Shown here piece by piece: positions 37,345-47,268 of a DNA stretch of 64,000 bases. Both the position numbers and the translations under genes were made by a program. Source of the stretch: Paracoccaceae bacterium (GTDB lineage Bacteria; Pseudomonadota; Alphaproteobacteria; Rhodobacterales; Rhodobacteraceae); NCBI GenBank assembly GCA_026989355.1, contig JALSJM010000008.1, positions 1 to 64,000 on the forward strand. The letters are read 5' to 3'. Numbering within the stretch: the stretch's first letter is position 1; each line of letters opens with the position of its first letter. The notes beneath the pieces are model-generated. The model saw nothing but the letters and a program-made list of their open reading frames with translations. It was not told the origin of the DNA and searched no databases.

Positions 37345-39069
37345 ATGGTCCGGAACATCACCAATGCAGAGATCGCCGCGATCTTCCGAAAGCTTGCCGA
37401 TCTGCTGGCAATCGAAGGGGCAAACCCCTTCCGCGTGCGCGCCTATCGCCAGGCGGCACTGGTGATCGACACCCTGCCCGAGCCGGTAGCCGGGATGGTG
37501 GCGCGGGGTGAAGACCTGACCCGCCTGCCCCGGATCGGCGCCGATCTGGCGCAGAAGATCCGCACCATCGTTGAAACCGGCCACCTGCCGCTGCTTGACA
37601 GGGTGATGCGCCGCACCCCGCCGGCGCTGGGCGACCTGCTGCAGGTGCCGGGTCTGGGACCGCGGCGTGTGGAACAGATCCACGAAGCACTTGGCATCGA
37701 GACTCTCGAGGATCTGGAGGCGGTGCTGAAGGCCGGACACCTGCGCCGCCTGCCGGGCTTCGGTGCAAGAACCGAGGCGCGGCTTCTGCGCGAAATCGGG
37801 AAACTGCGCCGGAAAGGCCCCGAGCGCCGCTGGCCGATCGGCGCGGTGCGCAACGTGGCCCGCCGGTTGCGCGATCATCTGCGCAGCCTTCCGGGCTGCA
37901 GCTTCGCCGAAATCGCCGGTTCATTCCGCCGCCGCAGGGAAACCGTCGGCGATCTCGACATGGTGGCCGTGGCCCGCTCGGGGCCGGCGCTGATCCGCCA
38001 TTTCACCGCATTCCCGGAATGTGGCGAGGTGCTGCTGAAGGGCATCACCCGCAGCACCATCGTTCTGAAGTCGGGCCTGCAGGTGGATCTGCGGGTGGTG
38101 CCCGCCGAAAGCTGCGGCACCACGCTGGCCTATTTCACCGGCGCGCGCAGCCACACCATCGCACTGCGGAAGATGGCGGTGAAGCAGGGCTGGAAACTTA
38201 ACGAATACGGCCTGTTCGATGAAACCGGCAAGGTGATGGCCGGCGCCCGCGAAAGCGAAGTTTATGCCGCTTTCGGGATGCGCTGGATCCCCCCCGAACT
38301 GCGCGAGATGCGTGGCGAGATGGAAGCCGCGCGCAGGGAAGCCCTGCCCCGTCTGGTGGAAGCGGACGATCTGTGCGGCGATGTCCTGTGGCGGGCCGGC
38401 CCTGCTGATCTGGCAGCGTTGGTTCAGGCGGCGCGGGGGCGCGGGCTGTGCTGGGCCGGCGTGCTGGCGCCCGATTCCGGAAGCCCTGCGGAAATCTTTC
38501 GGGCAATCGACCGGCACAATGCCGCCACCCCCGGCTTTCGCCTGCTGAAGGTCGCGCGTCTTGAAATCCCCCCTGCCGCCACCTCCGGCAACGAACCCGA
38601 TCTTGCCCCCCTTGCCGCTCTCGGCCCCGATCTGGTGCTGGCCGAAGCCCCCGCCGCAAGGGGCGAAACCGCCGCATCCCTCACCGGGCGCTGGCGTGCG
38701 GCCATCGGGGCCGCCGACAGGGCCGGGCTGCGCCTTGTGCTCGGAGGCCTTGCCAACCGCCGGATTTCCCCCGACACCGGACAGCCCGTGCGGGGCTGCG
38801 CTCCTGATCTCGGAGAGATTCTGGCCGCCGCCGCACAGGGCGGCCACCTGGCCGAAGTCTGCCAGCAGCCCGGTCGCCTGGGGCTTGACGATACCCAATG
38901 CCGCATGGCGGGCGATGCGGGCGTGGCGCTGGCGCTCTCCAGCCGGGCACAGGGCGCGGGCGATCTGGATGCCCTGGAACTGGCGCTCTGGCAGGCACGG
39001 CGGGGCTGGGCCGAAGCGAAGCAGGTGGCGAACACGGCAAACCCCTTTCCGGCACCGCACCGCCCATGA
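37345..39069 (+). CDS. polX: DNA polymerase/3'-5' exonuclease PolX with degenerate PHP domain
   Basis: 574 residues from ATG 37345, selected for AAGGGG five bases upstream and a family-typical start; ATG 37306 is the alternative. HhH-type 8-kDa domain and fingers (residues about 5-160), then the polymerase active site GSFRRRRETVGDLDM (D203, D205) and D248 in LQVDLRVV. The C-terminal PHP domain (about 340-574) has lost its metal ligands: the DxHxHT motif reads GDVLWRAG, the DHS motif reads PDSGS, and no other histidine cluster is visible. The polymerase is expected to be active, the PHP exonuclease not. It acts in base-excision/gap repair. Confidence 0.9.
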   Translation: MVRNITNAEIAAIFRKLADLLAIEGANPFRVRAYRQAALVIDTLPEPVAGMVARGEDLTRLPRIGADLAQKIRTIVETGHLPLLDRVMRRTPPALGDLLQVPGLGPRRVEQIHEALGIETLEDLEAVLKAGHLRRLPGFGARTEARLLREIGKLRRKGPERRWPIGAVRNVARRLRDHLRSLPGCSFAEIAGSFRRRRETVGDLDMVAVARSGPALIRHFTAFPECGEVLLKGITRSTIVLKSGLQVDLRVVPAESCGTTLAYFTGARSHTIALRKMAVKQGWKLNEYGLFDETGKVMAGARESEVYAAFGMRWIPPELREMRGEMEAARREALPRLVEADDLCGDVLWRAGPADLAALVQAARGRGLCWAGVLAPDSGSPAEIFRAIDRHNAATPGFRLLKVARLEIPPAATSGNEPDLAPLAALGPDLVLAEAPAARGETAASLTGRWRAAIGAADRAGLRLVLGGLANRRISPDTGQPVRGCAPDLGEILAAAAQGGHLAEVCQQPGRLGLDDTQCRMAGDAGVALALSSRAQGAGDLDALELALWQARRGWAEAKQVANTANPFPAPHRP

Positions 39070-39111
39070 CAACAACGAAGCGGAAGGCCGGCAGCAGCCC
39101 CGGAACGGAAA

Positions 39112-40053
39112 TCAGTGATCGGGGCAATCGGGCTGGCGGGCACGCTCGATCTGGATGGTGGCGTGATCGATGGAAAAGCGCCGGCGCAACTCGGTGCGCA
39201 GAGCCGGCAGAAATCCGTCGTCCCCCTCGCCTTCGGGCATGACGAGATGAGCCGTCATCGCCACTTCGGTGGTGCCAAGTGGCCAGATATGAAGATCGTG
39301 CACATCGACAACACCGGGCTGGGCGGCCAGAAATTCCGCAGCCGCTTCCCGATTGATCCCCTCGGGCACCGCATCCATCACCGCATCAAGCGCCCGGCGC
39401 AACAGATCCCATGCGGTATAGGCAATGAGCACGCTGACCAGTATCGCCACCACAGGATCAAGCCATTGCCAGCCGGTGGCCATGATCCCCGCCGCCGCCA
39501 GCACCACAGCCAGCGACACCGCGGCATCCGCCACCAGATGCAGATAGGCCCCTCGCGCATTGAGATCCCCCCCTTGCGCATGGGCATGACCATGCGCCCC
39601 CCCATGCGCATGGCTGCGAAACAGAAGTGCCGATCCCGCATTGACGGCAATGCCCGCCAGCGCCACCATCATCACCGTGCCACCCGGCACCTCGGGCGGG
39701 GCCTCGAAGCGCTGCAGGGCCTCCCAGATCACCATCCCCGCACCGATCAGGATCAGCACCGCGTTGGTCAGCGCCGCCAGGATGGTGGCACGCCCGAAAC
39801 CATAGGTGAATTTCGCCGTTGCCGCCCGCCCGGCCAGCACCGCCGCCGCCCAGGCCAGCAGCAGCCCCGCCACATCGGTCAGATTGTGCGCCGCATCGGC
39901 CAGCAGGGCCAGCGAACCGGTCCAGAATCCGGCGGCCGCCTCGAACACGACGTAAACCACGTTCAGAATCACCGCCAGGCGGAACGCCGGTGTCAGATCG
40001 GCCCGATCCGGCCCGGCAGGGGCACCGGAAACGCGGTCGTGATCATGGGGCAT
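39112..40053 (-). CDS. cation diffusion facilitator (CzcD/ZitB type)
   Basis: 313 residues. Six transmembrane segments with the CDF metal site DAAHNLTDVAGLL in TM2 and HLVADAAVSLAVV in TM5 (two His/Asp pairs), a histidine-rich cytoplasmic loop (SHAHGGAHGHAHAQGG), and a C-terminal ferredoxin-like domain (VHDLHIWPLG). It exports Zn2+ (or Co/Cd/Mn) by proton antiport. It is convergent with polX, which ends 42 bases away. Confidence 0.95.
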   Translation of the reverse strand: MPHDHDRVSGAPAGPDRADLTPAFRLAVILNVVYVVFEAAAGFWTGSLALLADAAHNLTDVAGLLLAWAAAVLAGRAATAKFTYGFGRATILAALTNAVLILIGAGMVIWEALQRFEAPPEVPGGTVMMVALAGIAVNAGSALLFRSHAHGGAHGHAHAQGGDLNARGAYLHLVADAAVSLAVVLAAAGIMATGWQWLDPVVAILVSVLIAYTAWDLLRRALDAVMDAVPEGINREAAAEFLAAQPGVVDVHDLHIWPLGTTEVAMTAHLVMPEGEGDDGFLPALRTELRRRFSIDHATIQIERARQPDCPDH

Positions 40054-40387
40054 GGCACAACTCTCTTCCGGTTATCGTTCCGCCCGGCCGCCCCGGCCCG
40101 GCGGGGCTGCCGAGCATACCCGATTCCAGCCTAGCGAAATTCCCGCACTTCGCAATCCCCCGCCACCCGCATGGCGGGAGCCCGGAGCGCTCCCGACGAT
40201 CGTAAGATGTCCCCCCCCCTGCGGCCACAACAGAATGGCGCATATCTGCCACAATCCGCCGGAGATGCCTCCAAATGAACGCGGAATTGACTTTTCCACA
40301 ACCAGATTACGTGTTTCCCTGACTGCAGGGCGCATGTTGTTTGTGTTTGGCCAGTCCGCGCCCGCTGGCCATACAGGGAAACGGAAA

Positions 40388-40612
40388 ATGGCATATGGTG
40401 AGAGCCCCCGAGACGCCTGCGCAGCGGTAAACCGCCTGCTGGGGGAAGACGGCACGCAGGATACGCAAAGCGAACCGCCCGGCAACCGGAACGCCGCCCG
40501 GAACGGCACCGCAACAGCCAATGCCCCGGCGCCGGATACCTCCCGGCAGACCTCAAGCCGCGGCGACGCAGGGGAAAGGCCTTTCGTATTCACCGACTGG
40601 GCCAGCCTCTGA
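40388..40612 (+). CDS. small ORF, possible short protein of unknown function
   Basis: 74 residues from ATG 40388, with GGGAAACGGAAA upstream. A Ser/Thr/Pro/Asp-rich disordered middle is flanked by MAYGESPRDACAAVNRLLG and a C-terminal FVFTDWASL. TTGACT at 40287-40292 could be a -35 with TACGTG 15 bases on. The 658 bases from the CDF gene to the TfoX-C gene hold no other clear gene; this ORF could be spurious. Confidence 0.35.
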   Translation: MAYGESPRDACAAVNRLLGEDGTQDTQSEPPGNRNAARNGTATANAPAPDTSRQTSSRGDAGERPFVFTDWASL

Positions 40613-40711
40613 CGGTATCGCCGGTTGACGCGAAGGCATCCGGGTGTCAGGATGGAACCGCAAATTGCCGTCCGCCCGACGGCAGGCGCAGAATGTATTG
40701 TCCCGTTCGCC

Positions 40712-41068
40712 ATGTCCAAGCCGGTTTCATCCATCCGCAATCTCGGCCCCGCTGCCGATCGGGCTTTCGCCCGTGCCGGTATTACCAGTGCCGAAAGCCT
40801 GCGCGCCATGGGGCCCGATACGGCCTATGCGCGCCTGCTTGCAGCCGGCACGAAACCCCATTTCATCGGCTATTACGCGCTGGTGATGGGCCTGCAGGGG
40901 CGCCCCTGGAATGATTGCCGGGGGGCTGAAAAGACCGCATTGCGCAAACGTTTCGAGGCGCTGAAAAGCGCTGGTGACAAGAGGGATCCGGATGCGGCAG
41001 GCCGCGCCCGGCTGGACGCGGCCCTTGACAGGATCGGCGTGATCGCCTCGCAGAAGAAGAACTGCTGA
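40712..41068 (+). CDS. TfoX C-terminal-domain protein
   Basis: 118 residues from ATG 40712, which matches the family start (MSKPVSSIRNLGPAADRAF); upstream ATG/TTG choices only add dissimilar sequence. It contains the C-terminal TfoX/Sxy helix-hairpin domain, IRNLGPAADRAFARAGITSAESL, and a helical HFIGYYALVMGLQGRPWNDC block. The N-terminal TfoX domain, which activates competence in gammaproteobacteria, is absent, so this is the stand-alone form common in Rhodobacterales; function there unknown. Confidence 0.88.
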   Translation: MSKPVSSIRNLGPAADRAFARAGITSAESLRAMGPDTAYARLLAAGTKPHFIGYYALVMGLQGRPWNDCRGAEKTALRKRFEALKSAGDKRDPDAAGRARLDAALDRIGVIASQKKNC

Positions 41069-41078
41069 AAAACGGGAA

Positions 41079-41098
41079 CCGCGGCAACCGGCCCGCGG
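41079..41098. terminator. bidirectional hairpin between tfoX-C gene and ndk
   Basis: CCGCGG-CAACCGGC-CCGCGG, a 6-bp palindromic stem located between two convergent stop codons (41068 and 41108). Confidence 0.4.
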
Positions 41099-41107
41099 CG
41101 GCCTTCC

Positions 41108-41530
41108 TCAGCCGACGATTTCAAGCTCGGAAAAGAAGAAGGCGATTTCCTGTTTCGCGGTATCGGGGCCATCAGAACCATGCACCGAGTTTTCGCCGAT
41201 CGACAGCGCAAATTCCTTGCGGATGGTGCCATCCTCCGCTTCCGCCGGGTTGGTGGCGCCCATCACTTCGCGGTTCTTCGCGATGGCATCCTCGCCTTCG
41301 AGAACCTGCACCACGATCGGCCCGCTGGCCATGAACTCGCACAGTTCGTCATAGAAAGGGCGTTCCCTGTGCACGGCATAGAACTGCCCGGCCTGCTCTT
41401 TCGTCAGGCGAATGCGCTTCTGCGCCACCACCCGCAAGCCGGCATCCTCCAGCTTCTTGACAATGGCACCGGTCAGATTGCGCTTGGTGGCATCGGGCTT
41501 GATGATCGAGAATGTGCGTTGGATGGCCAT
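41108..41530 (-). CDS. ndk: nucleoside diphosphate kinase
   Basis: 140 residues from ATG 41530. The NDK active site is complete: NTP-binding [19 protein letters not shown], and the phospho-histidine in NSVHGSD with the following [11 protein letters not shown]-like C-terminus (here [11 protein letters not shown]). It equilibrates nucleoside di- and triphosphates in the cytoplasm. Upstream, a long open frame continues to about 42187 on the same strand, but family similarity starts only at [13 protein letters not shown]. Confidence 0.97.
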   Translation of the reverse strand: MAIQRTFSIIKPDATKRNLTGAIVKKLEDAGLRVVAQKRIRLTKEQAGQFYAVHRERPFYDELCEFMASGPIVVQVLEGEDAIAKNREVMGATNPAEAEDGTIRKEFALSIGENSVHGSDGPDTAKQEIAFFFSELEIVG

Positions 41531-41776
41531 GATTGCCTCTTTCCTTGCTGTTTGCCTTGCATGACGCGGAAACCCGCGCGCGTGAAATGAAATCCGCCGC
41601 CCTCTAGCACGGCGCCGGATGGTTGAAAAGCGGTGATTGGCGGAAAGCGCCGGGATCGCACGCGGGCGAACCGGCGGGCGGATCGGCGGCGGGAGGCTGC
41701 CGGTCGGCAGGGATGCGGGCAACTGGCGGACGACAGGGCGATTGACGCATGCCGCCCCATGCGTCAAACCCCGCTC

Positions 41777-43666
41777 ATGCTCGTGATCGACAACATCAGC
41801 TGCAGCATTGCCGGGCGCCCCCTGTTCGCGGGCGCCAGCGCGCGCATTCCCGCCGGCCACAAGGTGGGGATCGTGGGCGCGAACGGCAGCGGCAAGACAA
41901 CCCTGTTCCGCCTGATCCGCGGCGAGATCGAGCCCGAAAGCGGCACCATCACCCTGCCCGTCCGCACCCGCACCGGCGGTGTCGATCAGGAGGTTCCGGC
42001 CAGCGAAACCTCGCTGCTTGAAACCGTGCTTGCCGCCGACCACGAGCGCGCCGCGCTGATGGTCGAGGCCGAAACCGCAAGCGCCCCTGCCCGCATTGCC
42101 GAAATCCAGACCCGCCTGGCCGAAATCGATGCCTGGAGCGCCGAAGCGCGTGCCAGCGCCATTCTCAGGGGGCTCGGCTTCAGCCATGAAGAGCAGCTGC
42201 GCCCCTGCGCCACCTTTTCAGGAGGCTGGCGGATGCGGGTGGCGCTGGCGGGCGTGCTGTTCTCGGCACCAGATCTGCTGCTGCTGGACGAGCCCACGAA
42301 CTATCTCGATCTGGAAGGCGCGCTGTGGCTTGAAAGCTATCTTGCGCGCTATCCGCACACGGTGCTGGTGATCAGCCACGATCGCGGGCTTCTGAACCGT
42401 GTTTCAGGATCGATCCTGCATCTCGAAAACCGCCGCCTTGCCCTTTACCAGGGCAATTACGACAGCTTCGCCCGCACCCGGGCCGAGCAGCGCACCCTGC
42501 AGGAGGCCGAAGCGCGCAGGCAGGCCGCGCAGCGAGCCCGGATACAGGGCTTCGTCGATCGGTTCCGCTACAAGGCCAGCAAGGCGAAACAGGCCCAGTC
42601 ACGGCTGAAGATGCTGGCGAAGATGCAGCCGGTCGCCACCCCCGAACAGGCCACGCGCCACCGCTTCACCTTTCCCGATCCCGAAGACGCTCTGTCACCG
42701 CCGATCATCTGCATGGAGGGGGCATCGGTCGGCTATGACAACAGGCCCGTCCTGCGCAACCTCGATCTCGGGATCGACCACGACGACCGCATCGCGCTTC
42801 TGGGCCGCAACGGCGAAGGCAAGAGCACGCTGGCAAAACTGATCGCCGGTCGGCTGCCGCCCATGGCGGGCAGTGTGACACGGGCGCGCAAGCTGCGGGT
42901 GGGGTTCTTCGCCCAGCATCAGAGCGAGGAACTGACCGCCGGCGAAACTCCGCTTGCTCATCTGCGCCGCGCCCTGCCCGACGCCGCGCCCCCCGCCCTG
43001 CGGGCGCGGCTTGCCGGTTTCGGTCTTGGCGCCGAGCAGGCCGAAACCCCGGTGGCACGGCTTTCGGGCGGCCAGAGGGCACGCCTCACGCTGCTGCTGG
43101 CCACTCTGCATGCCCCCCACCTGCTGATCCTCGACGAGCCCACCAACCACCTTGACATCGAAAGCCGCGAGGCGCTGGTCGAGGCGCTGACCCCCTGGAA
43201 GGGCGCGGTGATCCTTGTCAGCCACGACATGCACCTGCTCAATCTTCTGGCCGACAGGCTGTGGCTGGTCGAAGGCGGCCGGGTGCGCGAATGGCGCGAT
43301 GATCTCGAAACCTATCGCCGCCACCTGCTGAACGCCTCTCCGCAAAGGAAGGCAGGAACACGCAAATCCCGCTCCGCCGTCACCCCCCGGCCATCCGGCA
43401 CCCCAGTCCGACCCTCGCGCGAACGCATGCAGGCCCTGCGAGCCGACCTGCGCAGATGCGAGGCCCGGCTGGACAAGCTTGCGCAGATGCGCGACAAGCT
43501 TTCCCAAAGGCTGGCCGACCCGGCAATCTATGCTGCGGAAAGCGGCAATGCCGCCGAACCGTGGCAGCGCAAATATGCCGAGGTGATGGACGCGATCGAA
43601 CGCGCCGAAGCACTGTGGATGGCGGCGGCCGAGCGGCTTGAGAAGGCGGAAAGGGACGCGGGCTGA
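41777..43666 (+). CDS. ABC-F family ATPase
   Basis: 629 residues from ATG 41777 (ATG 41759 also possible). Two nucleotide-binding domains in one chain: Walker [10 protein letters not shown] and GRNGEGKST; signatures [12 protein letters not shown] and LSGGQRARL; Walker [14 protein letters not shown] and [13 protein letters not shown]. The linker between the domains, rich in Arg/Lys/Gln ([27 protein letters not shown]), is the ABC-F arm that inserts into the ribosomal E site. The C-terminal coiled coil resembles that of Uup. No membrane domain. It probably rescues or tunes translating ribosomes. Confidence 0.94.
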   Translation: MLVIDNISCSIAGRPLFAGASARIPAGHKVGIVGANGSGKTTLFRLIRGEIEPESGTITLPVRTRTGGVDQEVPASETSLLETVLAADHERAALMVEAETASAPARIAEIQTRLAEIDAWSAEARASAILRGLGFSHEEQLRPCATFSGGWRMRVALAGVLFSAPDLLLLDEPTNYLDLEGALWLESYLARYPHTVLVISHDRGLLNRVSGSILHLENRRLALYQGNYDSFARTRAEQRTLQEAEARRQAAQRARIQGFVDRFRYKASKAKQAQSRLKMLAKMQPVATPEQATRHRFTFPDPEDALSPPIICMEGASVGYDNRPVLRNLDLGIDHDDRIALLGRNGEGKSTLAKLIAGRLPPMAGSVTRARKLRVGFFAQHQSEELTAGETPLAHLRRALPDAAPPALRARLAGFGLGAEQAETPVARLSGGQRARLTLLLATLHAPHLLILDEPTNHLDIESREALVEALTPWKGAVILVSHDMHLLNLLADRLWLVEGGRVREWRDDLETYRRHLLNASPQRKAGTRKSRSAVTPRPSGTPVRPSRERMQALRADLRRCEARLDKLAQMRDKLSQRLADPAIYAAESGNAAEPWQRKYAEVMDAIERAEALWMAAAERLEKAERDAG

Positions 43667-44283
43667 TGGATCAGGGATCGATCATCACCAGTTTCGTGAC
43701 GCTGTTCGTGATCATCGATCCGATCGGCCTGGCCCCGCTGTTCGTGGCCCTGACCACGGGCATGTCGCCAGCCCGCCGGCGGGCCATCGCACTGCGGGCC
43801 CTCGGCATCGCCTTCGGGCTTCTGCTGCTGTTCGGCCTGTTCGGAGAATCCCTGCTGGGCTTCCTTGGCATCTCGATGCCCGCCTTCCGCATCGCCGGCG
43901 GCATCCTGCTGTTCCTGACCGCGCTCGACATGCTGTTCGAACGCCGCAGCAAGCGCCGCCGCGATCAGGCCAGCGCCGAAGATGACCCTTCGGTCTTTCC
44001 CCTTGCCACCCCCCTGATCGCCGGCCCCGGCGCGATTGCCACGATCATCCTGCTGACCGGCAACACCTCCGGCGACTGGGCCGCGCAGGCGCTGGTGTTT
44101 GCGGTTCTGCTGGCGGTGATCGCGCTGGTATTCCTGGCCTTCCAGATGGCCGGGCTGCTGGAACGCGCGCTCGGAGAAACCGGCACCAATGTGGTGACGC
44201 GCCTTCTGGGCATGCTGCTGGCCGCCCTTTCGGTGCAGTTCGTGGTGGACGGCATCTCCACCCTTGTGCGGGGCGCGGGCTGA
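43666..44283 (+). CDS. MarC-family (UPF0056) inner membrane protein
   Basis: 205 residues with six hydrophobic segments. VTLFVIIDPIGLAPLFVALT and FPLATPLIAGPGAIATIILL are the conserved half-repeats of MarC/UPF0056. The function of the family is not established; the earlier link with multiple antibiotic resistance was not supported. It overlaps the ABC-F stop by one base, and the next gene begins 41 bases on. Confidence 0.92.
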   Translation: MDQGSIITSFVTLFVIIDPIGLAPLFVALTTGMSPARRRAIALRALGIAFGLLLLFGLFGESLLGFLGISMPAFRIAGGILLFLTALDMLFERRSKRRRDQASAEDDPSVFPLATPLIAGPGAIATIILLTGNTSGDWAAQALVFAVLLAVIALVFLAFQMAGLLERALGETGTNVVTRLLGMLLAALSVQFVVDGISTLVRGAG

Positions 44284-44324
44284 AGGGGCTCGCAATCGCC
44301 GGCCTTCATGCCTATCTTCCCCGC

Positions 44325-44906
44325 ATGACAACCGATGATTACATGCGCCTTGCCTATCTTGTCCTGCTGCTGGTGGCCGTGGGCGGCTGGTTCTTCGCCC
44401 AGGGGCGCGCGGCCATCGGCAAGACCATGCAGCAGGCGATGATCTGGGGCTTTCTGTTTCTCGGGGTGGCGGCCGCCTACGGCCTGTGGAGCGACATCAC
44501 CACCCGCACCCGCCTGCAGCAGATATACGATTCCGAAAACGGCGAGCTGCGGGTGCCGATGTCGCCCAACGGTCATTTCTACGTGACGCTCGAAATCAAC
44601 GGCACGCCGCTGCGCTTTGCCGTGGATACCGGGGCCTCGGAAATCGTGCTGACACGCGAAGACGCGCGCCGCATCGGCCTTGATCCCGATGCGCTGCGCT
44701 ATACCGGCATTGCCCGCACCGCCAATGGCGAGGTCCCCACTGCCCCCGTGCGGCTGAAGGAAGTCAGGCTCGGCCCCTTCACCGATCGTGACCTGCCGGC
44801 CTCTGTCAACGGCGGCGAAATGCCCGGTTCGCTGCTGGGGATGAGCTATCTGCGCCGCTTCGAGGATGTTTCCTTCAACCGGGGCGAACTGGTTCTGCGC
44901 CGCTAG
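44325..44906 (+). CDS. TIGR02281-type retropepsin-like aspartic protease
   Basis: 193 residues. One or two N-terminal membrane helices (about 8-25 and 38-55), then a single retroviral-protease-type domain with the catalytic FAVDTGASEIVLT motif (D at about residue 101) and the C-terminal GSLLGMSYLRRF loop. It would dimerise, with the domain in the periplasm. This clan AA family is widespread in alphaproteobacteria; substrates are not known. The stop is followed by a dispersed repeat. Confidence 0.9.
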   Translation: MTTDDYMRLAYLVLLLVAVGGWFFAQGRAAIGKTMQQAMIWGFLFLGVAAAYGLWSDITTRTRLQQIYDSENGELRVPMSPNGHFYVTLEINGTPLRFAVDTGASEIVLTREDARRIGLDPDALRYTGIARTANGEVPTAPVRLKEVRLGPFTDRDLPASVNGGEMPGSLLGMSYLRRFEDVSFNRGELVLRR

Positions 44907-44941
44907 GCGGCCGGTGCCTGTCCGGGCCGGGGCGCGCAAAC

Positions 44942-45023
44942 GGTCCGGGCATGCGCCCGCCCGCCCGGGAGTCGCACGCCCTGAGCAGCCTGTCGCGCCG
45001 AGTCCGGTCATGTGCGACAGGCT
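44942..45023 (-). repeat. dispersed about 80-bp repeat, copy 1 (hairpin at 44987-45023)
   Basis: Reads inverted relative to copy 2 at 62038-62114 with about 90% identity (GCTCAGGGC, CCTGTCGCACATGA and GGCGCATGCCCGG blocks shared). AGCCTGTCGC (44987-44996) and GCGACAGGCT (45014-45023) form a perfect 10-bp stem that abuts the stop codon of the fadJ-like gene. Confidence 0.85.
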
Positions 45024-47117
45024 CTAGCCATTCAGCGAAGCGAATTTCATGCCGTTCTTGATCAACTCGTTCAGAAGCGGCGCCGGCGTCCAGAACTTCG
45101 GGTTGCCCTCGGCCATCTCCTGCAGCTGTTTCCTTACCTGCAGCAGCCCCCATGCATCGGCCGCCTGCATCGGGCCGCCGCGCCAGCGCGGAAAGCCGAA
45201 ACCATGAACCATCACCACATCGACATCCCCTGGACAGCGGGCGATTTCCTCTTCCACAAGCCGCGCACCCTGGTTGGCCATCGCCGCCAGACAGCGGTTG
45301 CGGATCTCGTCGGCCGGAAAATGGCGCGGGCTGATTCCCCTGGCAGCGCGCAGCTCGTCAAGCAGGGCCAGCATGTCGGGGTTTTCCCGTCCGCGGCGAT
45401 CACCGGAATCGTAAAGATAATACCCCTTGCCCGCCTTCTGCCCGAACCAGCCCAGTTCGCACATCATGTCGCCGATCTCGACATAGCGCTCTTCCGGATC
45501 GCGGGTGGATGCCAGGCGCTTGCGCCGGGCCCATGAAATATCGAGCCCCGCCAGATCAAGCACCTGATAGGGCCCGAGCCGGAAGCCGAATTCACGCATG
45601 GCGGCATCAATCTGACAGGGGGTGGCGCCCTCTTCCAGCATTTCGTCGGCAGCCTGGCGCCAGGCGGTCAGAACCCGGTTGCCGATGAACCCGTCGCCCA
45701 CCCCGGCGCGCACCGGCACCTTGCCGATCCGCCGCGCCAGCGCAAAGGCGGTGGCCACAACATCGGGCGCGGTCTGGCGCGCCACCACGATTTCGAGAAG
45801 CTTCATCACATGGGCAGGCGAAAAGAAATGCAGGCCGATCAGGTTTTCGGGGCGCGGCACGGAAACCTGCAGCGCATTCACGTCGAGGTAGGAGGTATTG
45901 GTGGCCAGGATCGTGCCGGGCCGCGTTGCCCGACCGGCCGCTGCAAGCACGGCCTTCTTCATCTCCATGTCCTCGGGCACCGCCTCGATCACCAGATCAG
46001 CATCGCCAAGCGCGCCAGGGTCAGGCGCACCCGAAAGCCGCGCCAGCCTGAGCCCGGCTTCCTGTTCGTCAAGCCGGCCGCGGGCAGCGGCGCGGGCATA
46101 GATCGTCTCGATCCGCGATATCCCTGCCTGCAGGCTTTCCTGATCGCGCTCGATCAATGTTACCGGCAGCCCCGCATCAAGCATCGTGACCGCGATCCCC
46201 GATCCCATCAGCCCGCTGCCGATCACCCCCACCCTGTTGATCGGGCGCGGTTCGGCCTGTTTCAGTTCGGGCTGCTTGGCAGCACGCCGCTCGGCCAGGA
46301 ACACGTGGCGCAATGCCGCCGATTGCGGCGAGTTCATGAGCTCCTCGAAGGCCGCGCGTTCGAATTCGAGCCCCGCCTCGAAGGGCAGCAGCAGCGCCGC
46401 CTCGACGCAATCGACAATCCTTCCCGGCGCCGGCAGCGGGCTGTTCGCCAGCTTTTCCCGCCATTCGCGCACCGCCTGTTCATAGGCCACGGGATCGGCA
46501 AAGCCTCGGCGCCTTTCCCGGGTGGGGCGCGGCGGCAGGCCGCCATTGGCGGCCTTGCGTGCAAGGGCCAGTGCGGCATGGTAGAGATCGTCTTCGGCCA
46601 CCTCGTCAAGCAGCCCGATTTCCAGTGCCTTGCGCGCCGGCACCGGCCGGGCCGACAGCATCAGGTCAAGCGCATGGCGCCCTCCGCACAGCCGCGGTGC
46701 GCGCTGCGTGCCCCCCGCCCCGGGCAGCAGGCCCAGCTTCACCTCGGGCAGCCCCACCACCGCATCGGCAGCGGCGATCCGGAAATGCGCCGCAAGCGCC
46801 AGTTCGAACCCCCCGCCAAGGGCCGTGCCATGCAATGCCGCCACCACCGGCTTGGTGGCGGCCTCGATCCGGTTGCAGACCTCGGGCAGCCACGGATCCT
46901 GCGGTGGCCGGCCGAATTCGCGGATATCCGCCCCCGCCGGAAAGGTGCGCCCGGCGGCCCGGATCACGATTGCTTCGGCCCCCTTGTCGGCAAGAGCGGT
47001 ATCTAGCGCCGCAACGATCCCGGCCCGCAGTTCATGGCCAAGCGCATTTACCGGAGGATTGTCGAGCGTGATGATGCCGATATCCCCGTCCAGATCGTAG
47101 CCAACGATGTCAGTCAT
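45024..47117 (-). CDS. fadJ: multifunctional enoyl-CoA hydratase / 3-hydroxyacyl-CoA dehydrogenase (FadJ type)
   Basis: 697 residues from ATG 47117. The N-terminal crotonase domain (about 1-190) has IRAAGRTFPAGADIREF (oxyanion hole) and EVKLGLLPGAGGTQRAPRL (catalytic Glu). The C-terminal domain has the NAD-binding VGVIGSGLMGSGIAV (near residue 297) and the HFFSPAHVMKLLEIV catalytic His motif, then the 3HCDH C-terminal helical pair. It performs two steps of fatty-acid beta-oxidation; no thiolase gene is adjacent. Longer than monofunctional forms and similar to FadJ/peroxisomal types. Confidence 0.93.
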   Translation of the reverse strand: MTDIVGYDLDGDIGIITLDNPPVNALGHELRAGIVAALDTALADKGAEAIVIRAAGRTFPAGADIREFGRPPQDPWLPEVCNRIEAATKPVVAALHGTALGGGFELALAAHFRIAAADAVVGLPEVKLGLLPGAGGTQRAPRLCGGRHALDLMLSARPVPARKALEIGLLDEVAEDDLYHAALALARKAANGGLPPRPTRERRRGFADPVAYEQAVREWREKLANSPLPAPGRIVDCVEAALLLPFEAGLEFERAAFEELMNSPQSAALRHVFLAERRAAKQPELKQAEPRPINRVGVIGSGLMGSGIAVTMLDAGLPVTLIERDQESLQAGISRIETIYARAAARGRLDEQEAGLRLARLSGAPDPGALGDADLVIEAVPEDMEMKKAVLAAAGRATRPGTILATNTSYLDVNALQVSVPRPENLIGLHFFSPAHVMKLLEIVVARQTAPDVVATAFALARRIGKVPVRAGVGDGFIGNRVLTAWRQAADEMLEEGATPCQIDAAMREFGFRLGPYQVLDLAGLDISWARRKRLASTRDPEERYVEIGDMMCELGWFGQKAGKGYYLYDSGDRRGRENPDMLALLDELRAARGISPRHFPADEIRNRCLAAMANQGARLVEEEIARCPGDVDVVMVHGFGFPRWRGGPMQAADAWGLLQVRKQLQEMAEGNPKFWTPAPLLNELIKNGMKFASLNG

Positions 47118-47268
47118 CCTGCTTTCGTCCCATCCTGCCTCATGCCGGGCGGCTGCAAGACCCGCCCCCTTCAGCCCCAGAATGACGGCAGAAAGAACAA
47201 AAGAAAAGCCCCCGCGCGGCGCTGCGGACCGGGCGCGCGGCAAAAAGAGCCACCCTGCGGGCCGGAGC

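Noticed and set aside
40052-40612. Longer 186-codon version of the small ORF at 40388
   Set aside because: The upstream part is proline/arginine-rich antisense-like sequence and crosses the CDF promoter.
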